Origin: Calendula officinalis
Lineage: Eukaryota; Streptophyta; Magnoliopsida; Asterales; Asteraceae
Direction: 5' to 3'
Length of the DNA stretch: 64,000 nucleotides
Assembly: GCA_963853835.1 (NCBI GenBank)
Contig: OY970832.1
Location: 42,316,063-42,380,062, forward strand
Shown here in pieces: positions 24,167 through 34,302 of this stretch (position 1 is its first letter; every line of letters starts with the position of its first letter). A model generated the notes under the pieces. That model was not told the DNA's origin and made no database searches. It saw nothing but the letters and a program-made list of their open reading frames with translations. A program made the position numbers and the translations under genes.

Positions 24167-25814
24167 ATGGAGAGTGTGCATGTAGATGAGGAACAACCAA
24201 ATATTGAAGATAGACGTATCATCTTAAGAATCCAAAGCAATTGGTAAGTTCAAAATTACTACACTAAGTTTTTTTTCTGTCATTTTTTTACATTTATATG
24301 TTTATATGTTTATGAATTCAAGTTTTATGAATTTTATTTTCTTTGCAGTTTTATACCCTCTCATAGTGTGGCAAGTAGCATCACAAGCTTTTGGAAATCA
24401 CAGTTCACAGGAGAATGGGATACATGGACGAGTGTTCCACGCAATGAGAAAGAAGTTTGGTTTAATGCTTTCAAGGTAGTTTTTATAGTTTTGTTACTCT
24501 TGAAAACAATGTTAGCAGTTATTAGTTTTTTACTAAATTTTATTAAAGTATTGTTATATTGTTATAATCATTATTTTATTTAACAGGATAAATATGAGTG
24601 GGACAAAAGATTAAATGATAAAGTTTGAAAGTTGTTTAACACGGTAGGATCAAAGAGCTTTCGAAACTATATGTCTAAAGCAAGGAAGACACCTACACAA
24701 AAACCTGAATTTATGAATCTTGTTGCTTGGCAAACACTCTGTAGAAGGTGGCAATTGCCTGAATTTATTTCAAAATCTGAGAGAATGAAAGTCGCTCGTC
24801 AAGCTAATAAGAGTTTGCATATTGGTGGCTCAATTTCAAATGTAGAACACAAAAGGAGATTGGTATGCAAAATTTTAACATTTTTATTTTGCTTAACTAT
24901 TTATGGATGAGTTTTAAGAACTATATGTTTTGTAACTTAATTTTATAGGAAAAAGAACTAGGACGGGTACCAATAGCGGGTGAAGTCTTTTTGAAAACTC
25001 ATAGAGGACCGGATGGCACGTTTGTTGACAATCACGCACAAGAAACATGGGTAAGTTTTATTTTTAGCTTCCTTGTCATGTCGACTACTTAAGTTTTTAT
25101 TAATTATACATTTGTACGGGTTGGATTTGTTTGGTATTTTGATTAGAGGATAATAAGAGTCTGATACATATTATCATTGCAAAGATAATAAATTATTTAA
25201 TTTGGCCCGTTTGGCCCATTTGACCCGTTTGGCCCATTTGACCCGTTTGGCCCGTTTGCTTTTTAACTAATATATCTATGAACAGTTATTTTGTAGTTTA
25301 ATTATATAAATGGTAGTTAAATGAGTTGTATGATATGTGGTTTAAAATTATATTTTTAACATGTTAAACTTATTCATGTATGTTTGTGTTTTCAATATAG
25401 GAACAATACAACGAAAAATTTGGAGATGAAGACTCACTTGATGCAGAGTCAGGGAATGTATCTAATACATACTCAAGATGGGCTGAACATGTTGGTGTAA
25501 AAAATGGAAGAGCTTATGGGTCAGTGCTTGATGAGTACATGCTTCAGAATGTCAATATGGAAGAATCCTCGGTTCACAATGTACCTAATAATGAGTTGGA
25601 TGATCTCCGAGAGACCGTTATGACCCAAAAACTTGAGTAAGCGCTTCTACGAACCGAGTTGGAAAATTTAAGTTCTACACAAGTGGTTCAGTCACGGAAA
25701 TTAGATAAATTGGTTGAATCACAAAAGTCTATGGAGCAAAGCATAAGGACTACCGTTGCTGATGAAATGAAAAAAGCTACCCGCCAAATTTTAGAAATAC
25801 TTCGAGGTCGTTAA
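24167..25814 (+). pseudogene. CACTA second gene (Transposase_24/TNPA-like), two nonsense codons
   Basis: Exons: 24167-24243, 24349-24475, 24587-24862, 24949-25050, 25401-25814, all with GT-AG borders and matching phases. Exon 2 has WDTWTSVPRNEKEVWFNAF, exon 3 RNYMSKARKT and CRRWQLPEF, exon 4 ELGRVPIAGEVFLKTH, and exon 5 YSRWAEHVGVKNGRAYGSVL followed by a coiled-coil tail. This order is that of plant transposase family 24 proteins, which bind subterminal repeats in En/Spm. In-frame stops occur at 24626 (TGA) and near 25638 (TAA). Both could arise by single C-to-T or G-to-A changes, as expected of methylated DNA. Confidence 0.82.
25201..25260. repeat. Short tandem repeat in the fourth intron of the CACTA second gene
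   Basis: Five to six copies of a 10-mer TTTGGCCCGT / TTTGACCCGT / TTTGGCCCAT. Much richer in G and C than the surrounding intron. Confidence 0.85.
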
Positions 25815-26039
25815 GAGTCTTTTAGCTGAAAACTTTATACTTTTGGATTTGGATTTGGAATGAAATTTGATGACATGTGCTATTATTGGTTTGTGTATTA
25901 TACATTGTTTTAGATATTTGCTTTGATAATAGAATATTTTAGATTATTATGTTTGTGCTTTTATATTTATTATAAATGGGAATGGGAATATATTATAAAT
26001 GGGAATGGGAATGGGATACTAAAAATGAATTGATATTTT

Positions 26040-26765
26040 TTTTGTAATAGTGACATTTTTAGCGACATGAATAGTGACTATTAGTAAAAAAATAGTGACA
26101 TTTTTAGAGTCGTAAGTAGTGACTTTTGATAAAAATAGTGACATTTTTAGCAACTTGAATAGTGACTTTTGATATAAATAGTGGCATTTTTAGAGTCGTG
26201 AGTAGTGACTTTTGAAAAAAAAATGTGACATTCTTAGAGTCGTAATTAGTGACTTTTGATAAAAATAGTGACATTTTTAGCGACTTGAATAGTGACTTTT
26301 GATATAAATAGTGACATTCTTAGAGTCGTAATTAGTGACTTTTGATAAAAATAGTGACATTTTTAGCGACTTGAATAGTGACTTTTGATATAAATAGTGA
26401 CATTCTTAGAGTCGTAAGTAGTGACTTTTGATAAAAAATAGTGACATTTTTAGAGTCGTAAGTAGTGACTTTTGATAAAAAATAGTGACATTTTTAGAGT
26501 CATGGATAGTGACTTTTGATAAAAATAGCGACATTTTTAGAGTCGTGAGTAGTGACTTATGATAAAAATAGTGACATTCTTAGAGTCGTAAGTAGTGACT
26601 TTTGATAAAAAATAGTGACATTTTTAGAGTCGTAAGTAGTGACTTTTGATACAAATAGTGACATTTTTAGAGTCGTAAGTAGTGACTTTTGATAAAAATA
26701 GTGACATTTTTAGAGTCGTAAGTAGTGACTTTTGATAAAAATAGTGACATTTTTATCAAAAGTCA
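26040..26765. repeat. Right subterminal tandem array of the CACTA element
   Basis: About 16 copies of a ~43-bp unit built from AATAGTGACATTTTTAGAGTCG then TAAGTAGTGACTTTTGATAAA. Units differ by a few bases (AGCGACTTGAATAG versus AGAGTCGTAAGTAG). Far more regular than the left-end array. Confidence 0.9.
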
Positions 26766-26913
26766 CTACTAACGTCTCTACTATTAGAGACTCAATGTTG
26801 AATGTCACTAAAATAGCGACTTCTTAGTAGTGACTTTCTGGTTGATGTCACTATTAGCGTCACTAGCTTCAAATATGTAACTAATAATGTCACTAATTGT
26901 GTCGCTAAAAAGA

Positions 26914-26928
26914 CTTTTTTTTGTAGTG
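26914..26928 (-). repeat. Right terminal inverted repeat of the CACTA element
   Basis: Ends CTTTTTTTTGTAGTG, the complement of the left CACTACAA end, followed by the TTT target repeat. Confidence 0.93.
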
Positions 26929-26981
26929 TTTTAATACAAATCAGAGGTCATATATGCATATAAAGCGTTCAAATAACCATT

Positions 26982-27076
26982 GTAGTGTTTTTTTTGTAGT
27001 GTTTTTGTAGTGTTTTTTTTGTAGTGTTTCAAGTTTTTTTGTAGTGTTTTTGTAGTGTTTTTTTTGTAGTATTTTA
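26982..27076. repeat. Array of CACTA-end-like TTTTTGTAGTG copies
   Basis: Six to seven copies of T(5-9)GTAGTG, the same as the CACTA right end. They are flanked by the direct repeat AAATAACCATT (26971-26981 and 27077-27087). Looks like a small insertion or repair filler built from transposon termini. Confidence 0.7.
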
Positions 27077-27119
27077 AAATAACCATTATCTGTGCACATA
27101 TGTATGTATATAAAGGGTT

Positions 27120-27144
27120 CCCCCCCCCCCCCCCCCCCCCCCCC
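27120..27144. repeat. Poly-C run of 25
   Basis: Twenty-five consecutive C in an otherwise AT-rich minisatellite unit. Followed at 27145-27240 by ~95 bp of unrelated, less AT-rich sequence I cannot identify. Confidence 0.95.
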
Positions 27145-28258
27145 GATTCCTACTGCTCGGAGAGTCAAAATATGCCCCCTCATCAAGTATCCTTAGAGGC
27201 TGAGTTCGATTGGGCCGGTCGAAGTTGCCAGTTATCTACCTTTTTTACTCCATATAAAAGTTTCATTATTTTTTCTCTAAAAACACATTATCCATCTAAA
27301 AGGTTTTAGAAGTTTTTGTTACAAATTTGAGGCCATATATGCATATAAAAGGTTCATTAACTTTTTTTTTTAAAAACCACATTATTTGTCTAAATTATTT
27401 TTTGAAGGTTTTATTACAATCTGAAGCCTCGTATGCATATAGAGGGTTAATTATTATTATTTTCTAAAAAAACATTAACAAGCTCTAAAAATATTAATGG
27501 TTTTATTACAAATAAGATAACACATTTGCATATAAAAGGTTCATTAATTTTATTTTATTTTTTAAAAGCACATTATCTGTCTAAAGAAAATTTAAGATTT
27601 CATTATAAATTAGAGACCACATATCCTAACAAATGGTTCATTAGTATTTTTCTTTACAAACACATCCGTTGTCTAAAAAAATTAAAGGTTTTTATTACAG
27701 ATTAGAAGCCATATATTCATATAAATAGTTCATTAATGTTTTTCTAAAAAACACATATTAGCGGTATAAAAAAATTAAAAGTTTTTTTTATTACAAATCA
27801 AATGTCACATATTTGAATAAAGTGTTCATTAATTTTTTTCTTAAAAAACATTATTTCTTTAAGAATAACTATTAAATTTTTTATTACAAACCAAAGCCAC
27901 ATATACATATTAGCGGTTCTTTAAATATTTTTCTTAAAAAACACATCATCTGCCCACAAAAATTCTCAGGCTTTTATTACAAATAAATGGTTCATTAGTT
28001 TTTTTTTTTTTTTTTCTGAAAAGAACACATTATCTGTATAAAAAAAGACAATTAAATTTTTTTACTACAACGCACATACGTATATAAAGGGTTCCTTAAT
28101 TATTATTCTAAAAAAACACATTACTGGTCTAAAAAATTAAACGTTTTTATTACAAATCAGAGGCTACATATCCATATAAAGCGTTCATCAATTTTTTTCT
28201 TTTAAATACTTCCTTGTTGCTACTCACAGTTGATATTACAGGTTCGTTAACTTAACAG

Positions 28259-29073
28259 TACGGGTGTGAATCAAAAACGGAAAACTGGAACCGAACCTGA
28301 ACCAGCACCGAGCCGTCCCGGAACCGGCTTAAGCGGTTCGCTTTCCGGTTCTTAGATCTTATCAAAAATAACAAACCGACTTTAAGACCGGTATTTTAAA
28401 GGCCTTTTTTAAGTGGCATCCTAGCTATTTAAAAGGTCCATTGACATTTCATATTTAATGTATCCCGTTTTCAATTGAGCCCGACGGTTTCTCTTGTTCG
28501 GCTCTACGTACGTACATCACAACACATCGGTTCTTCATCTTCTATCAATATAAAATCTTGATAATCATCTAAAGAATGGATTCAAATTGGGTTAATACAC
28601 AAGAAACCCAAGTGCGATTTATATATATCAGTTATCTCAAATGGATCATCATGGTGTTATCATGATTCACGATTCGAAATGTGTTTTTAGTATCATAATC
28701 TGTTTTTTGTAATGAATTACGAATAATGTGTTTTTTTGCAATGAATTACAAATGATGTGTTTTATGTATTACGAATATATAATGTGTTTTGGGAAAGTCC
28801 AAAAGTATATATACACAGATTCATTGATATATATGTTCTGGGAAAGTCGAAATGTGTGTTTTGTATCAATGAATTATGATATATTCGTAATGTGTTTTTT
28901 TTGTAACCTAATTCATTGATTTGTGTATATATACACAAATTTACATATATATTGTGTTATCATGATTCATGAAAAAAAACCGGCTTACCGGTTCTGAAAC
29001 CACCTGAAGACCGACCCGACCCGACACCGAACCGGAACCAGAACCGGCACCGAGTTTACCGAACACACGCCTA
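28259..29073. mobile_element. hAT-like non-autonomous element in the pseudogene intron
   Basis: Ends TACGGGTGTG and CACACGCCTA (inverse TAGGCGTGTG, 8 of 10 matching). The 8-bp flanks CTTAACAG and CTTAATAG match at 7 of 8, the hAT TSD length. Subterminal regions at both ends are full of CCGAACC/GGTTCCGG motifs. The 815-bp interior is AT-rich and non-coding. The empty site agrees with GTTAACTTAAT in the intact gene's intron. Confidence 0.8.
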
Positions 29074-29386
29074 CTTAATAGTAAATAGCGATGACATCTT
29101 TTTAACCCTAATAGCCACAACAAGGCGTTGATATAGCCTATCACGACAAAAAGTCATCAACACAAACTCGTCGCTATAACTTACAATCTTGGTCGAGTCT
29201 GGTGTAAATTCTTCTAGTGTCTTTGTTAGAACTTTAAAAAGTTGTAATATAACAATACTATAGTCATAGGGTATATCTTTTATGTTTGATTACATAACAT
29301 TTATTTATTTCCCTTTCAATTTGCTTTATGTTATCATTTAATTTGTTTTTAGATTTATTTTTCACTTGGAGTTTTGATGATGGTTG

Positions 29387-29693
29387 TGATACACTTCCGA
29401 CCCACCATATACGTTATACATACTCTAGAAGGAGGAAGGATGGCCAAGGTCATGTTGCGAATTAATAGGAGGGGCACTCTTGGTATTTTACCCTTGAAAG
29501 TTTGTTAGCCCTTTTATATTCTGTTTGTTCATTGAGAGAGGGGTTGTTGAGTTTTCTGTTAGAATAATCATAGCTTAGTTCTCTCTCTAGATTTACTTTC
29601 CTGTAATTCGTATTTCCTTTTGATATCAATAACAACGGAACTTTTGGTTGATTTCATTGTGTGTGTTTCTCCAATTCATACACAAGTGTATCA
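29387..29693 (+). repeat. 5' LTR of the gypsy element
   Basis: Starts TGATACACTT and ends AAGTGTATCA, a perfect 10-bp inverted end pair. Confidence 0.96.
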
Positions 29694-29695
29694 TT

Positions 29696-29707
29696 TGGTA
29701 TCAGAGC
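29696..29707 (+). other. Primer binding site of the gypsy element
   Basis: TGGTATCAGAGC, complementary to the initiator-Met tRNA 3' end, two bases after the LTR. Confidence 0.93.
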
Positions 29708-29714
29708 AGTAACG

Positions 29715-30746
29715 ATGACGACCAGATCGAATACAGCGCGTTTGGATGAAGTTGAATTGGCAATCAATTCAATTCAGTCGGAGATGATCCAATTGCGTGA
29801 AATGGTTCAGACTGGAATCAATTCAGCGAGCAAACAGAGCGACAGATATGAAGCGATGATGCACGCACAGAACGAGAGAAGTGATGCGATGATGAGACGA
29901 TTTGATGAAATGATGCAAAATCATCCATCAACATCATGGCCACCACCACCGCCACCACCGCCACCGCCGCCTGGGACTATTCCACCGGTGAATACTGATA
30001 CGATTCCGACGCAAAATACGAATGAAGGATCTCGTTTTTTTGCAATCAAAGGAAGGAAACTGGAACTTCCATTGTTCGATGGAATTGATCCCGATAGTTG
30101 GATCCTTAGAGCAGAGAGGTATTTTGCTTTGAATAAACTCACGAATGAAGAACAATTGGAGGTAGCTGTTATCGCATTTGAAGGCGATGCTCTGCGGCGA
30201 TACCAGTGGGAGCACAAGCGTGTTCCGATCAGGACTTGGCGTGCGATGAAAATGATGTTATTGCTTCGTTTCCGTTCCAGTGCAAAGGGTACACCATGTG
30301 AGCAATTTCTAGCACTGAAACAAGAGGGATCGGTAGCAGAGTATGTACGCCAGTACGTGAATTTGGCTGCTCCATTGGAAGGTGTCTCTGAAGAGGTATT
30401 TCTGAGCCAATTTGTTAATGGTCTAGAACCTATAATTCGTTCAGAGGTCCGGTTATTGAATCCTGTCAATTTGAATGTGGCCATGGAGTTGGCTGCCAAA
30501 GTAGAGGAACGAAATGTAGTCATTAACAAAGCTAAATCAATGGCTAATAGTCCATATAGAGAAACTGCTATGAGTTTTACTGGAAATAGTGATAATCGTA
30601 AAACTGAAATCAGTAAGGAAAAGAGTACTGGTTCATTTAGGAGATTAACTGATAAGGAATTACAATTAAAGCGTTCCTTAGGTTTGTGCTTCAAATGTGA
30701 TGAAAAATATGTACCTGGACATATTTGCACTAAAAAAAGAACTTAG
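29715..30746 (+). CDS. gag: Gypsy gag polyprotein
   Basis: The start at 29715 (MTTRSNTARLDEVELAINSI) is the first ATG after the PBS; upstream codons in frame lie in the LTR. An N-terminal helical region is followed by a polyproline tract (about residues 80-91). The retrotransposon gag capsid domain comes next (LPLFDGIDPDSWILRAERYF, then TWRAMKMMLLLRFRS). Near the end is the CFKCDEKYVPGHIC zinc knuckle. It stops eight codons after the knuckle's last Cys codon region because of an extra-base-like frame change in an A7 run at about 30732. Pol continues in the +1 frame. Confidence 0.93.
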   Translation: MTTRSNTARLDEVELAINSIQSEMIQLREMVQTGINSASKQSDRYEAMMHAQNERSDAMMRRFDEMMQNHPSTSWPPPPPPPPPPPGTIPPVNTDTIPTQNTNEGSRFFAIKGRKLELPLFDGIDPDSWILRAERYFALNKLTNEEQLEVAVIAFEGDALRRYQWEHKRVPIRTWRAMKMMLLLRFRSSAKGTPCEQFLALKQEGSVAEYVRQYVNLAAPLEGVSEEVFLSQFVNGLEPIIRSEVRLLNPVNLNVAMELAAKVEERNVVINKAKSMANSPYRETAMSFTGNSDNRKTEISKEKSTGSFRRLTDKELQLKRSLGLCFKCDEKYVPGHICTKKRT

Positions 30747-33700
30747 TGTTTTGGTGTACCAAAATGAAGAGGAAAACGAGGAACCAGTGGTGGAAGAGCA
30801 GGCTGAGGCAGCAGTAGCTGCTGAAACGGTGGAGATTAAGTCAAAAATAGTGGTTGACTTAAATTCCATAGTTGGTATTTCAAATCCTAGAACTATGAAG
30901 TTGGAAGGTAGGATCAATGACCAACGGGTTGTGGTGTTAATAGATAGTGGAGCTACTCACAACTTTGTTTCTAAACTGGTAGTCGATAATTTGAAAATAC
31001 CAGTGGTTAAGACACTTGAGTACAGTATTACTATGGGATCGGCTATGTCGGTGATGAGTTCCGGTGTGTGCCGAGGTGTCAAATTGGGAATACAAGGTCT
31101 TGACATTGTTGATGACTTTTTACCTTTGGAATTGGGTAATTCAGATGTTATACTTGGGATCCAATGGTTAGAAACTCTGGGAGAAACAAGGATAAATTGG
31201 AAGACTCAAATAATGAAGTTTCAATGTGGAGATGAAACTGTGACTTTAAGGGGTGATCCATCTTTAGGAAAATCCATGGTGTCACTTAAGTCTATTAGTA
31301 AAACTATTTCTCAAGAAGGTCATGGTGTGTTGGTAGAATTTGGCCTTCTAGACTCTTATCATGACATAAAGCCTCATGAAATGAGTAATGAAGAACAGCG
31401 GTTACTCGAGGCTTATAAGCCTGTTTTTAACATGCCTAAGGGACCCCCTCCCTCACGAGGCCATGAGCACTCTATTGTGTTGAAAGAGAATTGTGAACCG
31501 GTAAATGTGAGACCTTATAGGTATGCACATTATCAAAAAGATGAAATTGAGAAATTAATCCAAGAAATGTTAGAAGCGGGAATCATAAGACCAAGCAAAA
31601 GCCCGTTTTCAAGTCCGGTTTTGTTAGTGAAGAAAAAGGATGGTAGTTGGAGGTTTTGCATTGATTACCGGGCTTTGAACAAATGCACTATCCAAGATAA
31701 ATTTCCTATACCGGTCATTGATGAGTTATTAGACGAGTTACATGGTGCAACTTACTTTTCTAAATTGGATTTGAAATCCGGGTATCATCAAATCCTTATG
31801 AGTGCACAAGACATACACAAAACGGCTTTTCGTACTCATGAGGGGCATTATGAATTTCTTGTTATGCCTTTTGGGTTAGTTAATGCTCCGGCGACTTTTC
31901 AAAGTCTAATGAATGAGGTTTTTAAATTGCATTTACGAAAGTTCGTTTTAGTATTTTTCGATGATATATTGGTTTATAGCAAGACTAAGGCTGATCATTT
32001 AACTCATTTACAAGCTGTTTTTGACTTAATGGTTACACATAAGCTGTATGCCAATCTTAAAAAATGTGAATTTTTTAAAGATAAGTTGGTTTATTTGGGC
32101 CATGTTATTTCGGGAAGGGGAGTCGAAATGGACTTTGTGAAAGTGCAGGCTATGTTGGACTGGCCCAAGCCTTGTAATGTGACTGAGTTGCGTGGTTTTT
32201 TAGGGCTCTCAGGTTATTATAGAAAATTCATTCGAGGGTATGGAATTTTAGCTAGCCCTTTGACTGATTTATTGAGAAAAAATCAGTTTGCGTGGACCTC
32301 TAAGGCCGATGAAGCTTTTCGTTCTTTAAAGCATGCGTTGACCACCGCCCCTGTTCTTCGATTACCAGATTTCACTCAGCCGTTTGTAATTGAGACTGAT
32401 GCATGCGGTTTTGGCCTTGGTGCTGTATTGATGCAGCAAGAACATCCTGTGGCTTATTTCAGTCAAGGATTAGGGTTACGAGCTCGTGAAAAATCAGTAT
32501 ATGAGAAAGAGCTTATGGCTGTTGTCTTGGCAGTCCGAAAATGGCGTCCTTACTTAATGGGTAGGCGTTTTGTGGTTAGAAGTGATCAACAAAGCCTTCG
32601 TCATTTGTTGGATCAAAGAGTTGTCGAGCCAGAATACCAAAAATGGTTAAGTAAACTATTAGGTTATGAGTTTGAAATAGTTTACAAACCGGGTAAATCA
32701 AATGGGGCAGCTGATGCTCTCTCCCGGCGGGTACAAATGGTGGAATGCACCGTCATGGGCGGCCCGCAGTGGCGTCAATGGGATGTTCTTCGGAAAGAAT
32801 TGGAAGATGATCTTAGTTTGAAGAAAGTCAGAACTGATCTTCAAGCTGATTCCAATTCTCATGCGGGTTTTTCTCTGGTTAATGGTCTATTATTTTTTAA
32901 AGATCGTCTAGTTTTGCCCCGTACTTCTGCGTTAATTCCAGTTTTGTTTGAAGAGTTTCATTCTTCTCCAAGTGGTGGCCATTCTGGTGAAGAGAAGACT
33001 TTTCAGCGTATTTCTGCAGAAATTTTTTGGGCGGGAATTAAAAAAGATGTTATTCAAATGGTAAAGAGTTGTGAAATTTGTCAACGCAACAAACATATTA
33101 CTGGGTCCGTTCATGGGTTGTTGCAACCAATTCCTTTACCAATGCAGGTTTGGGCAGAAATTACTATGGATTTCGTGGATGGTTTACCCAAATCCGGTGG
33201 GTTTAATTCGATTTTGGTGGTGGTTGATCGATTGAGCAAGTATGCTCATTTTATTGGGTTACGCCATCCTTATACAGCAGTATCTGTGGCCACGGTTTTT
33301 GTGCAGGAAGTGATTCGTTTGCATGGTGTTCCCGAGGTTATCATTTCTGACCGTGGTGCAATATTTTTGAGCCAGTTTTGGACAGAGACATTTCGTTTGC
33401 AGGGTACCAAATTGAAATACAGTACTGCTTTCCATCCTGAAACTGACGGTCAAACTGAGGTGGTCAACCGTTGTGTGGAGCAGTATCTTCGTTGTATGAC
33501 ATCTACTAATCCCAAGCAGTGGAGTAAGTGGCTTCCTTGGGCAGAGTTTTGGTATAACTCTTCGTATCATACAAGTCTTAAGACTTCCCCTTATAAAGCT
33601 TTGTATGGTCGTGATCCTCCTCCCTTAATCCGTTATGTACCCAAAACTGCCCGAAATGACATGATTGATGTGGAATTGGCTAACAGGGAAGATGTTTTGG

Positions 33701-34302
33701 CTGAGTTGCGTTTAAATCTCATTAAGGCGCAGCATCGTATGAAACAAAATGCAGATTTGTCTCGGAAAGAAGATGCCTTTCAAATGGGGGATAAGGTTTT
33801 TTTGAAATTACGTCCGTATCGACGTAAATCTTTACATGCTCATAGCCATCCTAAATTAGCTGCACGGTACTATGGACCGTTTGAAGTCTTGGAAGTCATT
33901 GGGAAGGTGGCATATAAACTGCAGCTTCCTGCATCTGCAGTCATTCATCCCGTTTTCCATATTTCTCAACTGCGAAGAGCGGTTGGTCCTGTTGCAGCAT
34001 CTTCTCAGTTGCCCACTCAATTGACTGCAGATTTGGAGCTTCAGGTTGTTCCAGAAGATTTATTGGCTATTCGCCCTGCCAAACACTTAGGAAAGTTGGA
34101 GGGTTTGGTTAAGTGGCGCGGGTTGTCAGATTTTGAGGCTACTTGGGAGACTTTAGATGATTTGTTGGTTCAGTTTCCCAATTCTCACCTTGAGGACAAG
34201 GTGGAAGTGTTGCGGGGGGGTATTGATACACTTCCGACCCACCATATACGTTATACATACTCTAGAAGGAGGAAGGATGGCCAAGGTCATGTTGCGAATT
34301 AA
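30697..34302 (+). CDS. pol: Gypsy pol polyprotein with C-terminal chromodomain
   Basis: Open for 1201 codons. Aspartic protease VLIDSGATHNFV (Asp about residue 83). RT about 280-450 with FCIDYRALNKCTIQDKFPIP, the active site LVFFDDILVYS (about 415-425) and both Asp present. RNase H begins near ETDACGFGLGAVL (565). Integrase zinc domain HSSPSGGHSGE...CEICQRNK (750-795) and core VVVDRLSKYAHF with DRGAIFLS and TDGQTEVVNR. Chromodomain LVKWRGLSDFEATWE near 1137. All catalytic motifs look intact. True translation begins by frameshift or by fusion with gag, not at the listed start. The stop lies inside the 3' LTR. Confidence 0.95.
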   Translation: MMKNMYLDIFALKKELSVLVYQNEEENEEPVVEEQAEAAVAAETVEIKSKIVVDLNSIVGISNPRTMKLEGRINDQRVVVLIDSGATHNFVSKLVVDNLKIPVVKTLEYSITMGSAMSVMSSGVCRGVKLGIQGLDIVDDFLPLELGNSDVILGIQWLETLGETRINWKTQIMKFQCGDETVTLRGDPSLGKSMVSLKSISKTISQEGHGVLVEFGLLDSYHDIKPHEMSNEEQRLLEAYKPVFNMPKGPPPSRGHEHSIVLKENCEPVNVRPYRYAHYQKDEIEKLIQEMLEAGIIRPSKSPFSSPVLLVKKKDGSWRFCIDYRALNKCTIQDKFPIPVIDELLDELHGATYFSKLDLKSGYHQILMSAQDIHKTAFRTHEGHYEFLVMPFGLVNAPATFQSLMNEVFKLHLRKFVLVFFDDILVYSKTKADHLTHLQAVFDLMVTHKLYANLKKCEFFKDKLVYLGHVISGRGVEMDFVKVQAMLDWPKPCNVTELRGFLGLSGYYRKFIRGYGILASPLTDLLRKNQFAWTSKADEAFRSLKHALTTAPVLRLPDFTQPFVIETDACGFGLGAVLMQQEHPVAYFSQGLGLRAREKSVYEKELMAVVLAVRKWRPYLMGRRFVVRSDQQSLRHLLDQRVVEPEYQKWLSKLLGYEFEIVYKPGKSNGAADALSRRVQMVECTVMGGPQWRQWDVLRKELEDDLSLKKVRTDLQADSNSHAGFSLVNGLLFFKDRLVLPRTSALIPVLFEEFHSSPSGGHSGEEKTFQRISAEIFWAGIKKDVIQMVKSCEICQRNKHITGSVHGLLQPIPLPMQVWAEITMDFVDGLPKSGGFNSILVVVDRLSKYAHFIGLRHPYTAVSVATVFVQEVIRLHGVPEVIISDRGAIFLSQFWTETFRLQGTKLKYSTAFHPETDGQTEVVNRCVEQYLRCMTSTNPKQWSKWLPWAEFWYNSSYHTSLKTSPYKALYGRDPPPLIRYVPKTARNDMIDVELANREDVLAELRLNLIKAQHRMKQNADLSRKEDAFQMGDKVFLKLRPYRRKSLHAHSHPKLAARYYGPFEVLEVIGKVAYKLQLPASAVIHPVFHISQLRRAVGPVAASSQLPTQLTADLELQVVPEDLLAIRPAKHLGKLEGLVKWRGLSDFEATWETLDDLLVQFPNSHLEDKVEVLRGGIDTLPTHHIRYTYSRRRKDGQGHVAN

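Larger units (their letters stand above)
17655..26928 (+). mobile_element. CACTA (En/Spm-type) DNA transposon, 9274 bp, full length
   Basis: The left end CACTACAAGAAAAAAG and right end CTTTTTTTTGTAGTG are inverted. The element is flanked by the 3-bp direct repeat TTT (17652-17654 and 26929-26931). Removing it and one TTT rejoins the minisatellite (GATTAAAGACTTT|TAATACAAATCAGAGG). Inside are subterminal repeat arrays at both ends, a TNP2 transposase gene, and a second gene of the TNPA/Transposase_24 type. The transposase has a frameshift and the second gene two stops, so this copy is probably non-autonomous now, although its ends look usable in trans. Confidence 0.95.
26929..28208. repeat. Minisatellite array, right part
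   Basis: About twelve diverged copies of a ~90-bp unit (TATTACAAATCAGAGGCC, ACATATGCATATAAAGGGTTC, ATTAATTTTTTTCTAAAAA, ACACATTATCTGTCTAAAA). It continues the array broken at 17654. Internal insertions: a GTAGTG-rich segment at 26982-27076 and a C25 run plus unrelated sequence at 27120-27240. Confidence 0.85.

Noticed and set aside
17680..26765. Regular repeats that could be mistaken for a CRISPR array
   Set aside because: Units are contiguous subterminal repeats of a CACTA transposon, without unique spacers, in plant nuclear DNA.
29661..29714. Upstream in-frame start for the gypsy gag within the LTR and PBS
   Set aside because: The codons cover the LTR end and primer site; the ATG at 29715 fits gag starts better.
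29921..30917. Long minus-strand ORFs under the gypsy gag
   Set aside because: Shadows of the gag and pol frames with no family resemblance.
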